From the NCBI GenBank assembly GCA_041659285.1, contig JBAZYO010000014.1, forward strand, positions 1 through 64,000: DNA of 64,000 bases, read 5' to 3'. Positions 32,991-40,974 of the stretch are shown in pieces (position 1 is the first letter of the stretch; each line of letters begins with the position of its first letter). Source of the DNA: Vicinamibacterales bacterium. Its GTDB lineage: Bacteria > Acidobacteriota > Vicinamibacteria > Vicinamibacterales > UBA2999. A program made the position numbers and the translations under genes. Below the pieces are notes generated by a model. It worked only from the letters and a program-made list of their open reading frames with translations. It had not been told where the DNA came from and did no database searches.

Positions 32991-33230
32991 TTAGCTCACC
33001 GCGGGCTCGACCACCTTGGTCGTCCCCTTCACCGCATCCACCTCGACCTCCACACCCATCGGCAGCGTGAACTGTTTGTCGATGTGGCCGATCTGCGCGC
33101 CGCTCCACGCCGGCACGCCGAGGGGCTTCACGTGTTCGATCAGCGCGTCCTCGACCGTCAGCGACCCGAATCCGTTCCCGGGATCGCAGTCCATGCCGCC
33201 GATGGCGACAAAGTCCCTGCGAGTGGTCAT
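32991..33230 (-). pseudogene. Remnant of an S66-type LD-carboxypeptidase, internally deleted
   Basis: Encodes 79 aa. It begins MTTRRDFVAIGG, like a Tat leader, then goes straight into a segment resembling the C-terminus of S66 LD-carboxypeptidases (GVPAWSGAQIGHIDKQFTLPMGVEVEVD in two runs), where the catalytic His normally sits. S66 enzymes have about 300 aa, so some 220 residues, including the Ser nucleophile, are missing. ATG 33230 overlaps the coxB stop. Probably a non-functional deletion product that is still translated; a novel small protein is less likely. Confidence 0.6.
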
Positions 33231-33967
33231 CGTCTCAATCGCTCCTGCTCGTCGGCCATCCACTTGTTCCAGTTGTCCATGGTGACCACGTGATATTCGC
33301 CGCGCATGCGGTAATGCCCGAGCCCGCACAGTTGCGAGCAGGCAATGTCCCAGTCGCCGGTGATCGTCGGCGTGAACCACACGCGGGCCGTGGTGCCGGG
33401 CACGGCGTCCTGCTTCACGCGCATCTCGTTCAGCGTGAAGCTGTGGATCACGTCGCGGCTCGTCAACTGGATGACCACGGTCCGGTCCACCGGAGTCGTC
33501 AGGATGTTCTGCAGCGCCACGTCGTCTTTGGCGGCGGCGTCATCTCGATCGATGCCGATCGGGTTCGACGCGTTGATCATGGCGTTGTCGGTGCGTCCGA
33601 ACACGCCGTCAGGCCCTGGGTAGTGGATGTTCCAGGCAAACTGCTCGCCGGTCACGCGGACCTCGATCGGCGTCACGCCCGCGGGCGGCGGCGCGACGCG
33701 TGCCGACCATGCCGGCAAGGCCTGCGTCGCGAGGATGAACACGTCACCGACAATGACCGCGCCGATCGCGATCGCCGGCCACAGGCCGCGCACGCCGGCT
33801 TGGCGCGGCTCCGGATTCGCGCCGCTGCGGAATTTGATCAGGATGACGACGAACAGCGCCAGCCACACGACGAAGATCACGAAGATGTGCCAGTGAATGC
33901 TCCGCAGCACCACGTCCAGGGTGGCGGCGTGGGCGGACGCGGCGGCGGGGAGCCAGCGATCGATCAT
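33227..33967 (-). CDS. coxB: Cytochrome c oxidase subunit II (CoxB)
   Basis: Encodes 246 aa from ATG 33967, overlapping the stop of the 50-aa gene upstream (ATGA). It has two TM helices (about 24-44 and 62-82), then the cupredoxin CuA domain with DVIHSFTLNEMRVKQDAVPG and the CuA ligand motif CSQLCGLGHYRM. It accepts electrons from cytochrome c and passes them to subunit I. There is no fused cytochrome c domain. Fourth position in the operon after the I/III fusion and the small protein; the S66 remnant follows. Confidence 0.93.
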   Translation of the reverse strand: MIDRWLPAAASAHAATLDVVLRSIHWHIFVIFVVWLALFVVILIKFRSGANPEPRQAGVRGLWPAIAIGAVIVGDVFILATQALPAWSARVAPPPAGVTPIEVRVTGEQFAWNIHYPGPDGVFGRTDNAMINASNPIGIDRDDAAAKDDVALQNILTTPVDRTVVIQLTSRDVIHSFTLNEMRVKQDAVPGTTARVWFTPTITGDWDIACSQLCGLGHYRMRGEYHVVTMDNWNKWMADEQERLRR

Positions 33968-34116
33968 GCCCGTTCCCTGAGGGTCCAGAGCCGCCAGGCG
34001 AATCGCGCGATGGCGAGGCCGACGATCGCGGTGACGAGGATCAGCGTGCCGACACCGGCACGGACGCCGGCTGCCAGCGCCGCGCTTTCCGATGGTCCGC
34101 AGATGGGGCAGCTCAT
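33964..34116 (-). CDS. 50-aa membrane protein of the cox operon
   Basis: Encodes 50 aa: MSCPICGPSESAALAAGV, then one TM helix (about 20-40) and a basic end (WRLWTLRERA). Its start overlaps the oxidase I/III stop and its stop overlaps the coxB start (ATGA at both ends), so it is tightly translated within the operon. CxxC near the N-terminus could bind metal or form a disulfide. It may be a small oxidase subunit (subunit IV-like) or assembly factor; no family recognised. Confidence 0.75.
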   Translation of the reverse strand: MSCPICGPSESAALAAGVRAGVGTLILVTAIVGLAIARFAWRLWTLRERA

Positions 34117-36296
34117 ATGTAGAAGCTCCCGACGAGGGCGAGCCACACGAGATCGACGAAGATCCAGTAGCGGCGCGTCGCCTCGATGCGTGCGGTCCAC
34201 CGCGCGCGATCATCCGCCTTGATGCGGAACGCCGGTCCCGCCAGCCACCCGGTGAACATGGCACCGGCGAACACATGAACGGCATGAACGGCGCCGAGGG
34301 TAAACCAGCAGGCCAGCTGCAGACTGGCGGAGGGCAGCAGGCCCTTTCGGATCATCACCACGTCGTTGAGCAGCTTCACCGCCACGAAGGCGAGGCCGAG
34401 CGCGTTGGAGCTGATCAGCCGGATGCGCGTGTCGCCGAACGATGCGCTGGCGCCGATCAGGAGCGCGGTTTCAAGCCAGGGGAACAGCGAAAACGGCTCG
34501 GGCCAGCTCGTGGACCCGGTGCGGAGCATCACATAGGCCGAGAACAGCGAGCCGAAGAACATCGCCTCCGAGGATAGGAAGAGCCCCATCCCTAACGCCG
34601 ATGACGACGTGCCTGTATCCGCCCGGACCACAGCCGCAGAAGGGATGCTTGGGGTCAGGTCACGGAAATCACACTTTGGGATTAACGGGGACAGGTCACC
34701 GACCCATTCCAACGTCCTCGCTCCCCACGGGTTGTAGAGCCCTGTCCCCGTTAATCCCAAAGTGTGATTTCCGTGACCTGACCCCAGGCATCCCTTCAGC
34801 AGATTAATGAGAAATGGCAACTGGAACACGCCCAGCAGGACGGCCGCCCACGTCATGTGCGCCTGCCACATCAGCGTGGGCTGGGCGAGCGCGTAGCTGG
34901 CGCCGGCGTCGTAGAGGCGGCGGTTCACGCCCATCAGGCCGACCACGAACATCGGCATGAAGATCAGGTTCATGCAGACGAACGATCCCCAGAAGTGGAT
35001 CTTCCCCAGCCGCTCGTCCAGCATGCGCCCGGTGATGCGCGGGAACCAGTGGTAGATGCCGGCGAACAGCGCGAACACCGTGCCCGGCGCTACCAGGTAG
35101 TGGAAGTGCGCGACCACGTAGTAGGTGTCGTGCAGCGTGACGTCGCTGGCGGCGAGACCGAGCGGCAGGCCGGTCAGGCCGCCGATGCCGAACATCGGCA
35201 GGAACGCCAGGGCGAAGAGCATGGGCGTGGTGAAGCGAATCGAGCCGCCCCACAGCGACATCACCAGCGACGAGATCAACACCACCGACGGGATCGAGAT
35301 GATCATCGTCGTGATCTGGAAGAAGGTGCTGAGCGACGCGCCCATGCCGCTCAGGAACATGTGATGCGCCCACACCACCATCGACATGCCGCCCATGAAC
35401 AGCACCGACGCCACCATCAACCCGTAGCCCCACAGCGGACGCCGCGCGTTCACCGTAATCACCTCGGCGACGATTCCCATGGCCGGGAGGATCAGCACGT
35501 AGACCTCAGGGTGCGCGAGGAACCAGAACAGGTGCTGCCACAGCAGCGGATTGCCGCCGCCCATCACGCCCTGCAGCGGCATGCCGCCAATCACCAGGCC
35601 GCTCGGCATGAAGAAGCTGGTGCCGGCCAGGCGATCCATCAACTGGAAGATGGCCGCGGCCTGCAGGGCGGGGAACGCCAACAGCAGGAGCAACGCCGTG
35701 ACGAGCTGCGACCACACGAAAAACGGCAGCTTCGTCCACGTCATGCCCGGCGCGCGCCGCTGCACGATGGTGACGAGCACGTTGACCGCGCCGAGCGTGG
35801 ATGACAGGCCAATCAGGAAGATGCCGACGAGCCAGAAGTCCTGCCCGGCCGTGGCAATCACCGCCAGCGGCACATACGACGTCCACCCGGAGTTCGCGGC
35901 GCCGCCCTCGACGAAGAAGCTCGCCACCATGACCAGGCCGCCGGTGAGATACAGCCAGTAGCTCAGCGCGTTGAGCCGCGGGAACGCCATCTCGGGGGCG
36001 CCAATCTGCAGCGGGACGAGATAGTTGCCGAACGCACCCGCCGCCAGCGGCACCACGGCCAGGAACACCATCACCGAGCCATGCATGGCCACGAGCTGGT
36101 TGTAGAACTCCGGCAGCATGATGCCGCCGGGCGCGTTGGCCTCCCCGAGCATCGGCACCAGCCACGCCGGCAGCGGCTGGCCGGGCCAGGCCAGTTGCCA
36201 GCGCATGAGGATCATCAGGAGGAACCCGACCAGGAGGAAACAAAGGGCGGTCAGGCCATACTGCAGCCCCACCGTCTTGTGGTCGGTCCAGCGCAC
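34113..36296 (-). CDS. Cytochrome c oxidase subunit I/III fusion carrying two repeat insertions
   Basis: Encodes 727 aa from GTG 36296. Residues 1 to about 500 are subunit I (CtaD): low-spin heme His in MHGSVMVF, HPEVY with the CuB His and cross-linked Tyr, CuB His pair in WAHHMF, and heme ligands in HDTYYVVAHFHYL. Residues from about 565 to the end are subunit III (CtaE): SSALGMGLFLSSEAMFFGSLFSAY (in two runs) through HAVHVFAG. Between them, codons from 34797 down to 34639 come from two inverted 57-bp repeats around a short CtaD-like piece (NPWGARTLEW). Both parts stay in frame. The repeats may have created, or merely landed in, the fusion joint. Confidence 0.9.
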   Translation of the reverse strand: MRWTDHKTVGLQYGLTALCFLLVGFLLMILMRWQLAWPGQPLPAWLVPMLGEANAPGGIMLPEFYNQLVAMHGSVMVFLAVVPLAAGAFGNYLVPLQIGAPEMAFPRLNALSYWLYLTGGLVMVASFFVEGGAANSGWTSYVPLAVIATAGQDFWLVGIFLIGLSSTLGAVNVLVTIVQRRAPGMTWTKLPFFVWSQLVTALLLLLAFPALQAAAIFQLMDRLAGTSFFMPSGLVIGGMPLQGVMGGGNPLLWQHLFWFLAHPEVYVLILPAMGIVAEVITVNARRPLWGYGLMVASVLFMGGMSMVVWAHHMFLSGMGASLSTFFQITTMIISIPSVVLISSLVMSLWGGSIRFTTPMLFALAFLPMFGIGGLTGLPLGLAASDVTLHDTYYVVAHFHYLVAPGTVFALFAGIYHWFPRITGRMLDERLGKIHFWGSFVCMNLIFMPMFVVGLMGVNRRLYDAGASYALAQPTLMWQAHMTWAAVLLGVFQLPFLINLLKGCLGSGHGNHTLGLTGTGLYNPWGARTLEWVGDLSPLIPKCDFRDLTPSIPSAAVVRADTGTSSSALGMGLFLSSEAMFFGSLFSAYVMLRTGSTSWPEPFSLFPWLETALLIGASASFGDTRIRLISSNALGLAFVAVKLLNDVVMIRKGLLPSASLQLACWFTLGAVHAVHVFAGAMFTGWLAGPAFRIKADDRARWTARIEATRRYWIFVDLVWLALVGSFYI
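34639..34797. repeat. Inverted pair of 57-bp repeats inside the oxidase gene
   Basis: Arms 34639-34695 and 34741-34797 are inverted copies with one mismatch (core GGGGTCAGGTCACGG ... GGGGACAGG), separated by 45 bp. Arm, spacer and total lengths (57, 45, 159) are all multiples of 3. The terminal GGGGTCAGGTC/GGGGACAGG style resembles REP elements moved by Y1 (TnpA-REP) transposases, as far as I can judge without a search. Confidence 0.85.
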
Positions 36297-36303
36297 GAAG
36301 TTG

Positions 36304-36326
36304 ATTCTAGCCGTGTCGGCTAGAAT
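36304..36326. promoter_or_regulatory. Palindrome holding both -10 boxes of divergent cox and M61 genes
   Basis: The perfect inverted repeat ATTCTAGCC-gtgtc-GGCTAGAAT lies in the 38-bp gap between GTG 36296 (cox, minus) and ATG 36335 (M61, plus). Each arm contains TAGAAT on its own strand, 7 nt before the cox start and 8 nt before the M61 start. Likely a bidirectional leaderless promoter, possibly also an operator. Confidence 0.6.
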
Positions 36327-36334
36327 AACGAGCC

Positions 36335-38137
36335 ATGAAGCGCACCACCCTCGTTGCCCTCGCGGCGGCTTGCCTGCTCGCCGTCATCACCTCCGGGCCG
36401 CTCAGCGCGCAGGCGCTGGAGCCGATCCGTTACACGCTGCGCTTTCCCGCGCCGCACACGCACTACGTCGAGGTGGAGGCGAGCATTCCCACGGCCGGCC
36501 GGCCCGACGTCGAGGTCTACATGGCGACGTGGACGCCGGGGTCGTACCTGATCCGCGAGTACGAGCGCAACGTCGAGGCGGTGACCGCCGCCAACGGCGC
36601 CACCGCGCTGGCGGTGGAGAAGTCGCGCAAGAACCGCTGGAAGATCACCACCGGCGGCGCCCGCACCGTCACGCTGCGCTACAAGGTCTACAGCCGCGAG
36701 ATGACCGTGCGCAACAACTGGGTGGAAGCCGGCTTCGCCATGATCAACGGCGCCCCGACCTTCCTGACGCTGCCGGAGCGCGCGACGCGAGCGCACGAAG
36801 TGAAGGTGGAACTGCCCGCTGCCTGGCAGGGCGTGCAGACGCCGTTGATGCCGGTGGCCGGCGCCGCCAACACGTTCCGCGCCGACGATTTCGACACGCT
36901 GGTTGACAGCCCCATCATCATCGGCAACCCGGTGGTCCGCGAGTTCACGGTTGACGGCAAGAAGCACGCGCTGGTGCTCGAAGGCGATCCGTCGCTGTTC
37001 GACGCCGATCGCGCCGCCGCCGACGTCAAGAAGATCGTCGAAGCGGGCCGCACCGTGATGGGACCGCTCCAGTATCCGCACTACTACTTCCTCAACATGG
37101 TCACCGAGTCTGGCGGCGGACTCGAGCACAAGAACAGCTTTCTCGGCATGTCGGGCCGCTACACCACACGCACGCACCGGTCCTACATGGGATGGCTCGG
37201 CCTGGTCGCCCACGAGTACTTTCACAACTGGAATGTGAAGCGCCTGCGCCCGCTGGAACTGGGTCCCTTCGACTACGAGAACGAGAACTACGTGAAGATG
37301 CTCTGGGTCGCCGAGGGCTTCACCGACTACTACGGGGAAGTGCTGCCGCGCCGCGCCGGCCTGGCCACCCGCGAAGAGTTTCTCGACGGCCTGTCGGATT
37401 CGATCGAGCAGGTGCAGACCACGCCCGGCCGCCTGGTGGCGCCGGTGAACATGGCGTCGTACGACACCTGGATCAAGCAGTACCGCCCGGACGAGAACAC
37501 TGCCAACACCAGCGTGAACTACTACCCGAAGGGCGCGGTCATCGCCTTCCTGCTCGATGCCAAGATCCGCAAGGGCAGCAACGGCCAGCGCACCCTCGAC
37601 ACCGGCATGCAGTGGGCGATGCAGCGCTACTCCGGCGACAAGGGCTACACGCCGGACCAGTTCTATCAGGTGATGAGCGAAGCGGCCGGCTCCGACCTCA
37701 AGGGCTGGTTTGCCAGGGCGGCCGAGTCCACCGACGAACTGGACTACACCGAGGCGCTCGACGTCTTCGGCCTCCGCTTCCGCCCGGTCGACACGCGCGG
37801 CGCGCGCGCCTACATCGGCGCCGGCTCGCGCAACGACGCGGGCCGCCTGGTGATCACCTCCGTGCGCCGCGGCACGCCGGCCATTGCCGCCGGTCTCAAC
37901 GTGGAAGATGAGATTCTGGCGATTGACGACGTGCGCGTGCGCGCGGATGGGCTGGCGGCCCGGCTCGACCAGTACAAGCCCGGCGACAAGGTGACGGTGC
38001 TGGTCGCCCGCCGCGACAAGCTCACGAAGCTCGAGGTCACGCTCGGCGCCGAACCGGGCCGGACGTGGCGCCTCGAGGTCTCACCGACGGCCACCGACGA
38101 GCAGAAGGCCCGGCTCGCGGCGTGGATCGGGCAATAG
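36335..38137 (+). CDS. M61-family metallopeptidase with PDZ domain (second copy)
   Basis: Encodes 600 aa with a signal peptide (RTTLVALAAACLLAVITSG). An N-terminal beta-sandwich precedes the zinc site HEYFHNWNVKRLRP (His 293, Glu 294, His 297), and EGFTDYYGE carries the third ligand. A PDZ domain (about 505-575) follows and may help present substrate or oligomerise. Predicted periplasmic aminopeptidase of the glycyl aminopeptidase family. Divergent from the cox operon with a shared palindromic promoter; no Shine-Dalgarno sequence, so probably leaderless. Confidence 0.93.
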   Translation: MKRTTLVALAAACLLAVITSGPLSAQALEPIRYTLRFPAPHTHYVEVEASIPTAGRPDVEVYMATWTPGSYLIREYERNVEAVTAANGATALAVEKSRKNRWKITTGGARTVTLRYKVYSREMTVRNNWVEAGFAMINGAPTFLTLPERATRAHEVKVELPAAWQGVQTPLMPVAGAANTFRADDFDTLVDSPIIIGNPVVREFTVDGKKHALVLEGDPSLFDADRAAADVKKIVEAGRTVMGPLQYPHYYFLNMVTESGGGLEHKNSFLGMSGRYTTRTHRSYMGWLGLVAHEYFHNWNVKRLRPLELGPFDYENENYVKMLWVAEGFTDYYGEVLPRRAGLATREEFLDGLSDSIEQVQTTPGRLVAPVNMASYDTWIKQYRPDENTANTSVNYYPKGAVIAFLLDAKIRKGSNGQRTLDTGMQWAMQRYSGDKGYTPDQFYQVMSEAAGSDLKGWFARAAESTDELDYTEALDVFGLRFRPVDTRGARAYIGAGSRNDAGRLVITSVRRGTPAIAAGLNVEDEILAIDDVRVRADGLAARLDQYKPGDKVTVLVARRDKLTKLEVTLGAEPGRTWRLEVSPTATDEQKARLAAWIGQ

Positions 38138-38255
38138 GGAAGTTGGAAGTAACGGCTAACAGCTAGAAAACCGCGCGCACCGCCAGCGTTGGGCGCATTT
38201 TCAGGGGTTCGTCACGCCTGGAATGCGCCCCGTCCCCACCCGCTCCCAACCTTTC

Positions 38256-38277
38256 CGGAAGAACTTCCGTCTATTAA
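38256..38277 (+). promoter_or_regulatory. Palindrome and -10-like box upstream of the DUF5916 gene
   Basis: CGGAAG-AA-CTTCCG (38256-38269) lies 2 bp before TATTAA (38272-38277), which ends 7 nt before ATG 38285. It could be an operator next to a leaderless promoter. Confidence 0.4.
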
Positions 38278-38284
38278 CGTGGTT

Positions 38285-40849
38285 ATGCAATTCATGCGTT
38301 GCGGCGCGCTTGCCGCCCTTGTTCTACTCGTGCCCACACTGGCAACCGCGTCCGCCGAACGGCGCGTCGTCACCATGGCCATTGACGCGATGGCGGTGCC
38401 CACCAATGGCCCCATCGTCGTGGACGGCAAGCTTAACGAAGAGACCTGGCAGCAGGCGCCGGTGATCAGCGAGTTCCAACAGCGCGAGCCGGCGGAGGGC
38501 AACCCTCCCACCATGCGCACCGAAGCGCGCGTCGCCTACGACGATGGCGCGCTCTACGTGGCGGTGCGGGCGTTCGACACCGATGCCGGCAAGATTTCCG
38601 GCATCCTCACCCGCCGCGATCAGCGGTCGCCATCCGACTGGATCCGCATTGTCATCGACTCCTATTTCGACAAGCGTTCCGCCTACGAGTTTGGCGTCAA
38701 CCCGGTTGGCGTGAAGACCGACCGCTACTACTTCAACGACGGCCAGAACGACGACAGTTGGGACGCGGTATGGGACGTGGAAGTGGAGAAAGACGCCGAA
38801 GGCTGGCGCGCCGAGTTCCGCATCCCGTTCTCGCAACTGCGCTTCAACACGATGGCCGGCGGCCCAGTGGGCTTTGCCGTGATTCGCGAAGTGGGACGCC
38901 TGGCGGAAACCGTGAGCTGGCCGCTGCTGTCGCGCAACGCCAACGGCTTCGTGTCGCAGTTCGGCGAAATGCGCGGCCTGAAGGTGGCCGGCACGCCGAA
39001 GAAGTTCGAGATCCTGCCCTATGCGGTCGGCAAGATCGACACGCGGGACGTGGACATCCTTGATCCGCTCACCGACTCTCCCAACGCGGGCGGATCGTTC
39101 GGCCTCGACATGAAGTACGCCGTCACGCCCGGTCTCACGCTGACGGCCACGGCCAATCCCGACTTCGGGCAGGTGGAAGCGGACCCCGCCGTGGTCAACC
39201 TCGACGCCTTCGAAACCTTCTTCCCGGAGCGCCGCCCGTTTTTCGTGGAAGGCTCCGGAACGTTCCGCTTCAACATGGACTGCAACGACGGCCAATGCAC
39301 CGGCCTGTTCTACTCGCGCCGCATCGGCCGCGCCCCGCAGGGCTCGGCCAATGCGGGAGACAACGAGTATTCGAAAGCGCCTGACGCCGCCACCATCGTC
39401 GGCGCCGGCAAGCTGACGGGCCGGCTCGGCGGGTTTTCACTGGGCGCGCTGACCGCGGTGACCGCGCGCGAAGACGCGGAAATCGCGTCGGTCCACTCGA
39501 TCGCCCACCGCGATCAGACCGTGGAGCCGCTGACCGGCTACACCGTGCTGCGCGCGCGCAAGGAGTTCAAGAACCAGTCGTCGATCGGCCTCATGGCGAC
39601 GTCCACCAATCGGCAACTGGATGATGCGGTGTCGTTCCTGTCGAAGAACGCGCTGGCGGGTGGTGTCGACTACGACATGCGCCTGTCGCCCATGTACAGC
39701 GTGACCGGCTACTGGGCCGGCAGCCGCATTCAGGGCAGCCCCGAGGCGATCACGCGGCTCCAGGAGAGCACGGTGCATGGCTTCCAGCGTCCCGACGCGG
39801 ACTACGTCGACTTGAACGCTGACGCCACGACGCTGCAGGGCCATGCCGGCTCGCTGTCCTTCAGCAAGATTTCCGGCGAGAGCACGCGCTTCAGTTCGAA
39901 CTTCGGTTACAAGTCGCCCGGCTTCGACAGCAACGACCTGGGCTTCATGCGCCGCGCCGACGAAAAGACGATGGGGAACTGGTTCCAGTGGCGCGACTTC
40001 AAGCCCGGCAAGTACGTGCGCACGCGCAACTTCAACCTGAACCAGTGGGCGGCGTGGAACTTCGGCGGCGACCGGCTGTATTCCGGCGCCAATGTCAACT
40101 CGCACTGGACGTTCACGAATTACTACAGCATCGGCGGCGGCCTCAACGTGGATGCCGCGCCGTTCCGCGACCGCGTGACCCGCGGCGGCCCCGGCGTGCT
40201 CGGCAACCCGGGCAAGAGCTTCTGGTATTACGCCAACACCGACAACCGCAAGAACCTGTCGTTCTATTACAACGGCGACCACGGCGGCGACCGCTTCAAC
40301 ACCACGCGCCATGGCTTCAGCCCCGGCTTCAACTGGCGGGCGACCTCGTCGATGTCGCTCAACATGGGCCTGCGCTACAGCATCAACAAAGACGACTCGC
40401 AGTGGGTCGAGAACCTCGACCTCGACAACGGCGCCAGGCGCTACGTGTTCGGGCGCATCAACCAGCGCACGGTGTCGATCAACACGCGCTTCAACTACAC
40501 GATGTCGCCCAACCTGTCGCTGCAGGTCTACGCCGAGCCGTTCGTGTCGGCGGGCGGGTATTCGAACTTCAAGGAGCTGGTGGACGGCCGCGCCGCGAAC
40601 TACGGCGACCGCTATCGTCCGCTCGCCTACGACGGCAACCCCGACTTCAACATCCGCTCGTTCCGGACCACCAACGTGCTGCGGTGGGAATACAAGCCGG
40701 GGTCGGCGCTGTTCCTGGTGTGGCAGCAGGGCAAGTCGGACTACGAGGACTTCGGCGACTTCCGCTTCGGCCGCGACTTCCGGGGCGTGTTCGCGGCGCC
40801 GTCACACAACGTGTTTCTCATCAAGTTCTCTTACTGGCTAAACATGTAG
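38285..40849 (+). CDS. DUF5916-type outer-membrane beta-barrel protein with CBM9-like N-domain
   Basis: Encodes 854 aa from ATG 38285, with a signal peptide (MRCGALAALVLLVPTLATASA). A carbohydrate-binding family 9-like beta-sandwich (about 35-225; IVVDGKLNEETWQQAP, FNDGQNDDSWDAVWDVEVEKD in two runs) is followed by the DUF5916 signature region around FGQVEADPAVVNLDAFETFFPERRPFF (two runs). A long series of amphipathic beta-strands completes the barrel, ending KFSYWLNM with a terminal aromatic residue. These are large outer-membrane proteins common in Acidobacteriota and Bacteroidota. The ligand is unknown; uptake or surface binding of glycans is a guess. Confidence 0.85.
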   Translation: MQFMRCGALAALVLLVPTLATASAERRVVTMAIDAMAVPTNGPIVVDGKLNEETWQQAPVISEFQQREPAEGNPPTMRTEARVAYDDGALYVAVRAFDTDAGKISGILTRRDQRSPSDWIRIVIDSYFDKRSAYEFGVNPVGVKTDRYYFNDGQNDDSWDAVWDVEVEKDAEGWRAEFRIPFSQLRFNTMAGGPVGFAVIREVGRLAETVSWPLLSRNANGFVSQFGEMRGLKVAGTPKKFEILPYAVGKIDTRDVDILDPLTDSPNAGGSFGLDMKYAVTPGLTLTATANPDFGQVEADPAVVNLDAFETFFPERRPFFVEGSGTFRFNMDCNDGQCTGLFYSRRIGRAPQGSANAGDNEYSKAPDAATIVGAGKLTGRLGGFSLGALTAVTAREDAEIASVHSIAHRDQTVEPLTGYTVLRARKEFKNQSSIGLMATSTNRQLDDAVSFLSKNALAGGVDYDMRLSPMYSVTGYWAGSRIQGSPEAITRLQESTVHGFQRPDADYVDLNADATTLQGHAGSLSFSKISGESTRFSSNFGYKSPGFDSNDLGFMRRADEKTMGNWFQWRDFKPGKYVRTRNFNLNQWAAWNFGGDRLYSGANVNSHWTFTNYYSIGGGLNVDAAPFRDRVTRGGPGVLGNPGKSFWYYANTDNRKNLSFYYNGDHGGDRFNTTRHGFSPGFNWRATSSMSLNMGLRYSINKDDSQWVENLDLDNGARRYVFGRINQRTVSINTRFNYTMSPNLSLQVYAEPFVSAGGYSNFKELVDGRAANYGDRYRPLAYDGNPDFNIRSFRTTNVLRWEYKPGSALFLVWQQGKSDYEDFGDFRFGRDFRGVFAAPSHNVFLIKFSYWLNM

Positions 40850-40861
40850 GAGAACTTCTGC

Positions 40862-40951
40862 CGGGAGGGCGCTCCTTGTCGGGAGGGCAATCCTGGACGG
40901 GAGGGCACCTCTCGTCGGGAGGGTGCCGCCCGTCGGGAAGGCACCTCGAGT
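40862..40951 (+). repeat. Five tandem 18-bp repeats downstream of the DUF5916 gene
   Basis: Units at 40862, 40880, 40898, 40916 and 40934 each start CGGGAGGG (CGGGAAGG in the last), followed by 10 variable bases. They fill the convergent gap between the DUF5916 stop (40849) and the yjjJ stop (40975). Confidence 0.85.
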
Positions 40952-40974
40952 GCCCGCGGGAATCTGGAACTGGT

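Noticed and set aside
30643..38137. The two M61 genes as a recent duplication flanking a transposed cox operon
   Set aside because: The proteins are strongly diverged and the flanks share no long repeats; old paralogues or independent acquisition is more likely.
40862..40951. CRISPR array
   Set aside because: The 18-bp units have no spacers of typical size and no cas genes are present; a plain tandem repeat.
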